Assembly (NCBI GenBank): GCA_019828545.1
Contig: JACVRA010000194.1
Location: 48,851-112,850, forward strand
Origin: Paracamarosporium sp. OC-R06-R3
Taxonomy: Eukaryota; Ascomycota; Dothideomycetes; Pleosporales; Didymosphaeriaceae
DNA: 64,000 nt
Reading direction: 5' to 3'
Under the pieces are notes generated by a model. It saw only the letters and a program-made list of their open reading frames with translations, had not been told where the DNA came from and made no database searches. Position numbers and translations under genes: made by a program. This document shows positions 55,483 through 64,000 of the stretch, one piece after another; the stretch's first letter is position 1, and each line of letters begins with the position of its first letter.

Positions 55483-58400
55483 CTATATCCCGGTGTCTCT
55501 TGCAAAGTCCTTGGTCTGACCCGCGACAAAGGACAAATGCCGTGATTTCAGTTTTGCAACTTCTTGCGTAAGCGCTATTCGCAATGCCGTTGTAACTACG
55601 TTCCGGATTTGCCGACCGTTGAATGGAAGTCTCTCGCCTTCGTTTTTGACCCACTCCATGACATCACTGTAATCGTACACAAGTCCCTTTTCAGACAGTT
55701 GATCTAGGAATGACTTGAAGATGTTCCTCTTCTGTTTCCCGTTGAGTTTCTCGTACCTGATGGCAATGTCTAGACTCTGATAAGTATGCCGCATAAGAAA
55801 GAAAACGATGAGATCCATAAAGAACTTACGGATGCGGCTTCGAACTGTAGTGTCATATGATCTAATTCGGGTCGTCGTAAGGATCAGAATACCGTTATAA
55901 TACTCGAGCGCTCGGATGAAAGCATTTAAAGTTAGACGAGTTGATATGTGGCCAAAGCGCCAGAAGTAGACGGATCACCTACTAGAGACCATAGTGTTTC
56001 TCTTCAGATCGATTTCGCCTTTGCCACGTTCCTCAAGGAATATATCCGCCTCATCACTATAAACCCTCGGCATAAGCATCTCGCAGGAACTCGACAGACT
56101 TACAGCAAGAGAACCGCTTCCCAACGTCTGGATAGATGAAAAATCCTTTGTAGATTTTTCTCAATACTCTGACCCTCAAGGCTTATGTGAGATACGCTCA
56201 CAGAGAACAGCGGTTTACACAACGAAAGTGCAACACTTTCTGCCGTCAGTGTTTTTCCAAGCCCCGAATGGCCTATATGTTATTAACAACATAAAACAAT
56301 ATCAATTCTGACACCTGATCTTACCGTAGAGTAAAATCACTAGTCCCTTTCCCTTTCCCAAAGCGAAGTCGTCGATGTCCTTACCGCCTTCGCCCTTCTG
56401 TGCTCTTCTAATCTCATGAAACTTGATAGACGTTTCAATAAGATCCTTGTATCCTTCATCTAGCTGTAACTTATCCTTGAAGATATGGGTTTGCTCAACG
56501 GTTTGCTCTAAGTCTTCGATGTCATTGAGATTCACGGTTACTTGGCCAAGTTAACTTTATTCATTCAACGGCGGGCTCACACTTAGTGTAAGTGCGCTAC
56601 TGATAAAATATTTCACTCACCCCAGTGTAGATCATTCAGGATGTAGGCCTCCACACAGGGCGGACAAAGTATCAATATTCCAGGCTTCAGATTTGCAACG
56701 TCTATCTCTTCAAACTGGTCTGCAATTTCCTGGGCTGACGGAGCATCTAAAAGACGAGAGCTTTGGTCGACCATCACACGGTGGTAACCCTGAAATTTGG
56801 TCAGTACATTGGGGGCTACTGATGAAAGGGTAGTGAGGAGCATACCTCGCCTATGCGGGTTTGCTTGTGGTGAACGCCATGTCCTAGAGTCCAGTAGCGT
56901 TTCCCTCGGCGAACAAGCTCTTTGCGGTGCATTGCTTCGTTCGAAAGAAAGCCGGTCGGGATATACCGGAGGTCCCGAATATTACGCTTACCTTTGAATT
57001 GTGATATTCTTATTTCGCGATATCGTTTTGTGAAGTATTGACCGTTATGATCGACCGACCACGCTTGTAGGACCAGTGGTCGCAAGTCTCCTGTTACAGT
57101 AGGTTCCATCCCGGAAGCTTCCGTAATGACGAAGGCCAGAAGCTGGCCTTGCTCGTACTTAAAGATTGTTGTTCCGCGGGTATATAAAAAGGGAAGTTGG
57201 GTGAACCTCAAGGCTTCGCACCGTTTCTCCTGGATTTGAATGATGTCGTGCGAGAGAAGAGGCGCATCATTCTGCAAACTGTCAATAGAAAGGGTCCGTT
57301 TGGGTTGTCCTATCATAAGCTGAGAATGTAGCGTAACGGAAGAAATGACCGCGTTTGAGCTCGTCTCTTTCCGAAGGCCGGTCGCCAGTAGAACCTTAAC
57401 GAGTTTTGATTGGTCGTGTAATAGCTGGTGTAGTTGCTGTAAAATAGTCTCTCTCTCTTCCAATGTCGACTGTTCTCCATTTTCAAGCTCATTGGAACAG
57501 TTGATAACGATGAAAACGCAGGTTGTATCGACAGCATCGATACACTCCACGAACGTGTCCCATAGACTTTGTGCATTGGCGGTACGTTCTCGCGTTAGGC
57601 GATGTCGTAGTTGCTCAAATACATCTGGATTTTGCTGGAGGATCTGGGAGATCAGAGTTTGGACAAGGGCAGCGTATCTTTTGCTCTCTTCTGAGCTCGT
57701 TCCTTGGCAGGTGTACCGAAGAACAACTGTAGATTTGAATCCGTCTTCTCCGGCTAGGAGGAGTGGGTTCGTGAACAAGGCATTACAATCTACTACTGTG
57801 AGTAAATCGCTCCCATCGATCCACAAAAGCTCCGATACATTCGAATGTAGCCACGCAGTAATCCGTTCAGATTTAAAAAAGCTTTTTTGCTTTGACCTGT
57901 GCGAATGCAAAGATGGGAGTTCTTCAATTGCTCTAGCGCGACGCTTAGATTCTTCGTGTTGCACTCTGAGCTCTGGGAAGATGTCGTCTAGAACCTGTTC
58001 CATGGATGGCGATAATGGATCCTGTGACGACGAAGAACCTGGATTAGAGTTTCTGGGAGTACGTTGCATCGGTCCGGTCGTTAAGGTTGCTACCCCTGGC
58101 TGATCAAGGCTCTCTTCGATGTGCTGTCGGACGTTTTCCGCTGTTTCACGAATATCGTCCGGCTTACTGAAATGCACGGCGACCATTTGAGATAGCTCTT
58201 TGAGCATACTTAGAAGTCGGTAATTGTTTGCTTGTTGATTCTTAGTAGATCAAGGGACTCTCGATTCACCTCAAGGCTCCTATGGACCTCATAAAGTCCG
58301 TGGTAGTGAGCGATATCCTCTATCTCCTGAAACATTGCCTCGATGCTATCGACGAGCCCCTGAAAGCGATTTTTCCATGGATTACTGAAGGCTTTGATGT

Positions 58401-59191
58401 ATGTTTCTGCCGGCTTGTCAATCTCAGTGTCGGTACAAGAATGAAAAACTTACTAAGTCGGCATTGGGTATACAACTTAACGGCCTTTGATAGGAACTTG
58501 ATGTATAGGTGATACGCCTGAGAGATTGCAAACAATAAGTTTCTGTTTGGCCTATAAGCTGTGAGGTGATCTAGAATTTCGAACTTCGCAGAGGCTTCTT
58601 TCATGAAGGCTGGGAGCTTCTGTTTGACCTCCTCGTGGTTGACCTGGACTACAAGTATGATCTTAACCGCACCATACGCCAATGCGACATACTCTGGAGC
58701 TTGGCTAACCATAACATCCAACATCTGAATGTACGAAAACGCCACTTGAGAAGTGTCATTCCAATATGTCTTGATTTTTGCGCGCATAGCGGCCCGTTTT
58801 CCGGGCTGATGACGTTGTCGTTTGTCATGTTCCGTCCGAGAGAGGTCCATCATTTCGCGCATTTCTGTACGGCTTATCTCGATAATTTTGCGTTCGTCGT
58901 CATTCGCATACGCCAGGAAGCCATCAACTCGATGTTGAAGTTTGGAAGCTGGTTTCGACAATTCCCCCCTACATGATTTTGTCAGCCTGGTCCGTAGTGC
59001 CACAGGATCTTTCAAAGACAATACTTCTCCATTATTTCCTTGGTCCACTCGTCATCAGTCCAAGTATTCGAGTGCAAGCTATCTCGATGATGATCTTCGA
59101 AGGAGCTCTTAGAGTGTACCTCTCCTTCAGCCGTATCACTAAGGAGGTCGTCTATCTCCTTAGGTTCTGCAGTCAGAATCTGCGTCGGCAT
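55483..59191 (-). pseudogene. STAND-like/AAA+ ATPase gene (DUF7708-like + DUF7025-like + AAA), with frame lesions
   Basis: Exons placed by frame: 59191-59025, 58968-58454, 58391-58210 (ends in TAA), 58207-56846, 56789-56621, 56540-56325, 56272-56104, 56056 to about 55985, and about 55930-55483. The first three give a DUF7708-like N-terminus found in fungal STAND proteins (FSYIQMLDVMVSQAPEYVAL, AYGAVKIILVVQVNHEEV). The next has a P-loop-NTPase-like region without a visible Walker A (LLWIDGSDLL, CVFIVINCSNELE) and a DUF7025-like part (YTRGTTIFKYEQGQLLAFVI). Then come AAA+ motifs: Walker A GHSGLGKT, Walker B VLLLDEADIFLEER, sensor ILILTTTR and lid (FNGRQIRNVVTTALRIAL). Lesions: TAA plus a shift at 58207-58212; a 53-nt intron-like insert at about 55762-55816 whose removal breaks the frame. 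Either one decaying gene or two fused gene models; mis-splicing or sequence error is possible. Confidence 0.62.
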
Positions 59192-59580
59192 TTCGATTTA
59201 TTGATTGCAGTCAGTCTAATCCTCGAAATAGCAATCAGAGAGCGAAAGAATGATCAGTACAGCACTTTGCGAGAGCTTAACTTACCCCGCTCTCAGCTTC
59301 AGGCCAAGTCTTTGAACCCCTGCCCATATTAGCACTGTGATTGGGTAAAGTAGAGTACAACGTGTACAGCAATTATGCCCTTTTATTGGGCAATCTAGTT
59401 AGTTGATATAGGTATAGATAAAAAGGACTTAGCATCAGTAGGCAATCTCTTTTAATTAGATAGCTACTACAATTGTTGCAGTTATATACAGTTTTCTAAT
59501 TCCATTGAGACATAGAAGCACTTGAGTACTCAAGATATCTATATTGTTTGTAAAAGAGTGGACGCGTTTCGAATGATATC
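59192..59580. other. AT-rich upstream region of the STAND/AAA gene
   Basis: 390 bp between the gene start at 59191 and the solo LTR. It probably includes the native promoter; no gene was recognised. Confidence 0.35.
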
Positions 59581-59820
59581 TGTGAGGACGAGCTCAGTCT
59601 CCTGTATCAAGGGTAGTTGATAAGGTAAGTTGGCTCTATTTCAGCTACACTAAGATGAGGAGATAATAGGTACAAAGGGCGCGCTTACTTTTATACGCAG
59701 TTGCCAGGCGGAACAATGTTCCGCTCCGGGTAGCAACGTCGTACAAGGTAGTCGCGCCTGAGCGCGTAGTTGCGTCTGAACGCGAGATCATGTGACCTGC
59801 CAGTGCACCAGGCCGTCACA
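59581..59820 (-). mobile_element. Solo LTR, copy 3
   Basis: 240 bp, reverse complement of copy 2 with no difference seen by eye, flanked by the 5-bp duplication ATATC (59576-59580 and 59821-59825). Its TATAAAAG box faces the minus direction, toward the STAND/AAA gene start at 59191. It lies 111 bp beyond the stop of the P1B-ATPase gene. Confidence 0.92.
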
Positions 59821-59931
59821 ATATCTACATTCTCTCTAAGGAGTAATTCGTACCTTTGTTGATCTGGTAAACTTCATGTAAATTGCTCTGTGTAACATAG
59901 TAAACGTCCCTAGGTATTATCTCCCTATTGC

Positions 59932-62900
59932 TCACATGCTCGCCCATTTAAGCAACATCCCAGCAGCGACTACCGGTAGCACACTAACGAGCTCACCTAA
60001 CCCAGCGAACTCAGGTGGAATCCTCGCGTGTACAAATGCACCTGCAGCAAGCAAGATAGCGAAGACATTGTATACAAAGCTCCAGCCAAAGTTGAACCAA
60101 ATACGACGGATCGCTTTCTGACTAACAGTGATGGCAACAAGGATTCCAGCCAGAGAAGGACGCATCAGAACAACATCAGCTGCTGATTTGGCTATGTCGG
60201 TTCCTTCGTTCATGTGTACACCAATAGAAGCTTGAGCAAGTGCCACAGCGTCATTGGTTCCATCTCCACAGAACATAATGACAGGCCTTTTAGGTTGCTT
60301 ATGTGACCTGGTTGGGTCTGGTGTGGCGAGAAGCCCGTTGATGTAGTTCTGCTTATCCATTGGGGTACAGCGAGATCGAATATTGGCTGTAGGAATGCCA
60401 AGCTGAGTCGTGACGGCACAGACAGCGCCGTCATCATCCCCAGAGAGAACGTGGACTGCAATATTACTGGCCTGTAGTTGCGATATTGTAGAAAATGAGT
60501 CTTCTCGGAGGGAGTCCTCTAGACCAAAAACAGCGACTAATTCGCCGTCGACGGTGAAACAGAACGCAGTATAGCCTTGAGATAATACGGACTGAACCAG
60601 GTTATGATCCGAAAGCCCAAGCCATCTTGAATTGCCTGCGCGAAGGGTGCGAAGGGCAGAAACTCCTTCGACGCCTTTTCCTACCACATTCTTCGGGTCA
60701 GAAACGGTTGCCGCCACGACACCTTCGGTTTTGAGGTAGTTTGCAATTGCAACAGAAACCGGATGTTTACTGTTATTGATGAGACCAAGGAGAAGAGCCT
60801 TGACGTGAACCGAAGGGTCAAGATATTCCTTCCGAGCAACGGTCAATTTCCCTTGGGTTAAAGTACCTGTCTTATCAAATACGACGTGGGTTGTCTTCCA
60901 GGCGATTTCCATGGCATCTGCAGATTTAAAGATGACCCCCCTCTCAGCAGCAACACCCGTTGCAACTACAATAACCATTGGCACTGCAAGACCAATCGCA
61001 CAAGGGCAGGATACTATTAGGACAGTGATAGCGTACGTAATTGCTTGGACAGTGGCTTCAGATGCTGATTTCTTCTGAACCACCATACCAATAGCCACCC
61101 AGATGCAGAAGACAGCAATAGTTATGGAGATGACGACAGGGACAAAATAAGTAGCAACCTGGTCGGCGATCTTCTGAATCTTGGGCTTGGATAACTTGGC
61201 TTCGTCAACCATGCTAGCAATCGTACTGATAGTGTTATCTCCAGGGATTCGAGTGAGTCGGACAGTGAGCACCCCAGAACCATTGATAGATCCAGCGATG
61301 ACCAGAGAGCCTTTTGACTTCTCGACAGGTTTCGATTCGCCAGTAAGCATGGATTCATCGATTTCAGAAGAACCTAATATGACCGTTCCATCGGTTGGAA
61401 TACGCGAATCTGGAGAGACTTTGAAAACGTCGCCATACTGGAGCAGTCTTGCGTCAATCTCTTGCTCAGTCATATTCCCGCTTGAGTGGACGAGAGTTGC
61501 AGAAGATGTCAGTAGTGATCGAATTGAGGTAGATTCGACAGCTTTCTGGCGGGCCAAGGCTGCAATGAATCGACCGACCATGATAAGCGTCACTAGTAGC
61601 GTGCTAGTCTCGAAAAATTCGCCAGTTGACAACGGCTGGTGGTTGACAAGGTAGCCGAATGCTACAACTGAGAAAATGTACGCGGCGCTTGTGCTCAAGA
61701 CGATGAGAAGATCCATTTCAATTACCCTTGAGAAGATCAAGGCTTTCAGAGCTTTTGGATAAAATGGACCGGCAACCACAATTTGGATGATAGTTGCAAA
61801 TGCCAGCGAGATAGCACCAAATGTGATCTCCTTTTGTTGTTTGTTTGGTAGTGGTGCCCATGCTAAAACTAACACTGGAATGGTCAATAAGATGGACAAG
61901 AGTGTCATGTACCCTACATGACGGACGTGTCGAGCACCCGCATCCAGAGTGGGATCAGTGCTGGGAGGAGCTAAATCCATGGGGTTCGACCAACCCTTCT
62001 CGACAAGCTCTCGCGCACCAATGACTTTGGCGTCGAAATCAACGCGTATTGTTTTCTTGTCAATAGCCCTGACTTCAATAACTCCATTTGGCCAGTCGCC
62101 CTTGACAATGTCCGTGGGATCGCCGGTGTAGATAAGGTCGAGTGTAGAACCCCGATTTGTGACCCGCTGGCACTTGAACTCAGTCGTTCTCTCCAAGTGT
62201 TTTATGACTTCGGCCACGGACTGGGTGCCCGTATTGAGGTCGAACTCAGCGCGCGAAAGCACTAAGCTTGTCTTTAGTTTTGTGACAGATGGGAGTGTCG
62301 CCAGAGTTCGCGAAAGTTTAGTCTCGCATCCAGTGCAAGTCATGCCCGAGACACTAAGTACGACATGCTCTTTGTCTATAAGACCGAGCTCAAGATCACT
62401 GTCAGAGCCAGCGTGCGACTCGATCTTCTCAATTTCTCGGATCACCCCGGACTTCTTTGTGTCGCAGCAGCTATCAGCACCTATCGACCGTTTTTCATCA
62501 TCGCAGCAAGTGCCAGCGCAGGATGTTTTCTTGGCTGAAGAGCACGGTTCGATGGTGTTGGGTGCGCAGCAAGAGTTAGCCGAGGCGCAGGATGTAGTCG
62601 AAGATCTCTTGTTTCCTACAACAAAGGCTAGATTAGCAACCATGCATGCGAGAGACGTATCAGGAAGGCTCACCTTCGCTGGCACACTCGCGGGCAGCAG
62701 TTCGGTCGATGAGGAGGGAATTGCAGCAGGGAGAGGGCCTGCCTTCACAACAGCTCGAGGCCTCGACCACATTAGGGGAACTGCCTTTGACCTCCCGCGA
62801 TATTTCTTTTTCAGAACTACCGCAGCAAGCGTCTTCACAAGTAACGGTGGAGCTGTTTGTAGGTTCATCTTCGACGCCACAGCAGCTGTCTGTATCATTG

Positions 62901-62980
62901 GAGGTTGTTTGTGAAGTCGAGACAGGTTGATCCACAGGAGGAGACTGAGGAGCGCCACAGCATCCAGAGCCACAGGCCAT
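59932..62980 (-). CDS. Heavy-metal (copper/cadmium-type) P1B-ATPase with Cys-pair-rich N-terminus
   Basis: Exons 62980-62674 and 62615-59932 (58-nt intron, GTGAGC...TTGTAG) encode 996 residues. The start at 62980 (MACGSGCCGAPQSP) is chosen because the second exon's frame has no ATG that would keep the Cys-rich region. Residues 1-155 carry about nine Cys-Cys pairs (GSGCCG, DSCCGV, DACCGS, SSCCEG, SPCCNS, NSCCAP, TCCDD, DSCCDT), expected to bind soft metals. One HMA domain follows with MTCTGC at 194-199. The pump core is complete: TGES near 530, the CPC ion-site motif in VSCPCAIGLAVP near 638, the phosphorylated Asp in DKTGTLTQGK near 680, HPVSVAIANY and GDGTNDAVAL near 891, with about eight TM segments. 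The layout matches fungal Pca1/CrpA-like efflux pumps for copper or cadmium; the metal is inferred. Confidence 0.92.
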
Positions 62981-63241
62981 GGTTACGATATGCAAAGTTT
63001 TTCGAAGATGGTAGGAATCAGATATGTATCCGACGTGGTGGGCTGGAGCGGAGCCAACTGCTTTTAACCCCCTAGAGGCGAACAGATATGCCTGCGCACT
63101 TCCACTGAAAGCACTGTGCGCACGAAACAGTATTCAGGCACTGCTTCCTCTTTAAATACGCTGCTGAAACTATTGGCCCGAACAAGTAACGGTGAATGGG
63201 AATGCAGTGGTGGTTGATCTCCCTGGCTTGGCGATGACATA

Positions 63242-64000
63242 CCGTGTCCGTGCGCGTAATGCGCATGTTCGCGTGATGCGCACCCCCCACCAAAAGTAGC
63301 TCAGGCAAAAATGAGGCTCTAGAGCCACCCAAAATTGATATTATCACGAGATTTTCTGATGGAGTACTCTATTAATCCTTGCAATCAATTTGCACTACTT
63401 ATATCTATCTAGAAGGTTGATGTTGCGGCCTAATCACGTTAATTTAATTGGCGCAGTAGATACGCCCTTAGGAGCCTCACCAGCTCCTACAGCATTAACA
63501 ATCTGTTTTTGACGCTTTTTACTCTATAGAGGAGGTTGTAAGGCCTTCCGCTTACCCTTTTAGGATAGTTGTAGAGCCTTTTTAGCGTTACAAGTAGACT
63601 TCTAGGCAGCGCGCTAAGCTACCTTTTTAGCTCTCTCCTTCTCCTTTGCCTCTCTTGCTGCCTTACGCGCAGCACGCTTCTCCTGCTGGATTTTCTCCTT
63701 GTATAACTTAGCTGCCTTCTTAAGCTCTGCCCTCTCTGCTTTTTGAAGCTCCTGCTCCTTCTCCTCTTGCTCCTTGATCGATTGACGTACACGTGCCTCC
63801 CTTAGCTTCCTTAGTAACTAGAAGACTGCTCTACTATAATACTCCTTACGCTGCTGAAGGTCTAGAGCTTTGCCCTTCTTCCTACGCCTCTTCTTAGTAG
63901 ATAGGGCCTCCCTCAGCCCATTGTTATCATGCTGGAGTAGCTCATTTTGAACGGATAGGTGGTGAACTGATTCACGGAGCTTCTGGGCCTCTCTACTACC
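63242..64000 (-). mobile_element. Pogo-type transposon C, RIP-decayed, truncated by the window edge
   Basis: It starts after TA (63240-63241) with CCGTGTCCGTGCGCGTA, the same tip as element A, but its interior follows element B: the Lys-rich transposase C-terminal region at 63420-64000 aligns with 10915-11520. The differences are dominated by C-to-T and G-to-A (for example TTTTTAGCGTTACAAGTAG where B has TTTTCAGCGTCGCGGGTAG). The transposase on the minus strand is broken by many stops. The other end lies beyond the window. Confidence 0.82.

Noticed and set aside
62159..62930. 251-residue plus-strand frame opposite the P1B-ATPase N-terminus
   Set aside because: Antisense shadow; the minus strand carries the intact HMA and Cys-pair motifs.
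1..64000. CRISPR arrays, operons or bacterial-type regulatory sites
   Set aside because: None are present; the genes have spliceosomal introns and the sequence is eukaryotic.

Overview
The window is nuclear DNA of a filamentous ascomycete (Pezizomycotina, most likely a Dothideomycete). The evidence is short GT-AG introns of about 44-80 nt with CTAAC-like branch points, HET-domain genes, an eL6 ribosomal protein gene, a Sin3/Rpd3 deacetylase subunit, an ergosterol-pathway thiolase, pogo/Fot-type DNA transposons with TA target sites, and TE copies decayed in a way that fits repeat-induced point mutation (RIP). Exon boundaries below were placed by hand from splice motifs and reading-frame continuity.

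Layout. 1-3.5 kb: start of a gene leaving the left edge, a SnoaL/NTF2-like protein and a monocarboxylate-type MFS transporter. 3.5-8.3 kb: gene-poor DNA, an unrecognised decayed reading frame and a broken gene whose 5' side ends at a transposon. 8.4-12.9 kb: a nested transposon complex (RIP-decayed pogo element A holding a solo LTR, with a much fresher pogo element B inserted at a TA inside A's right terminal repeat). 13.3-30.8 kb: mostly intact genes: a HET protein, RPL6 (with a GC-AG intron), a membrane-anchored SDR, a large secreted Cys-rich repeat protein with kexin-like sites, an SDS3-family subunit, a BYS1-type secreted protein, a mitochondrial acetyl-CoA acetyltransferase and tRNA-Ser(UGA). 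32-40 kb: a second solo LTR, a HET protein with a long Arg/Ser-rich N-terminus, an ankyrin-like remnant, a 1-kb degenerate tandem array and a nucleotide-sugar/triose-phosphate-type transporter.

41-64 kb looks like an accessory compartment. It has a decayed Fot-like element with perfect 24-bp terminal repeats, a single-exon GCN5-like acetyltransferase with a bromodomain, over 4 kb without recognisable genes, two poorly known proteins, a dead MFS gene, a STAND-like/AAA+ ATPase gene with frame lesions, a third solo LTR, a Cys-pair-rich heavy-metal P1B-ATPase, and another decayed pogo element cut by the right edge.

Themes. The genes do not form one pathway. Two HET proteins and the STAND/AAA gene belong to families used in fungal self/non-self recognition and programmed cell death. 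The two BYS1-type secreted proteins lie about 4 kb apart. The main candidates for something undescribed are the secreted 822-residue repeat protein (20856-23324) and the DUF7708-like plus AAA+ architecture (55483-59191). Three 240-bp solo LTRs of one family, each with its own 5-bp target duplication, are direct evidence of past retrotransposon activity across the window.
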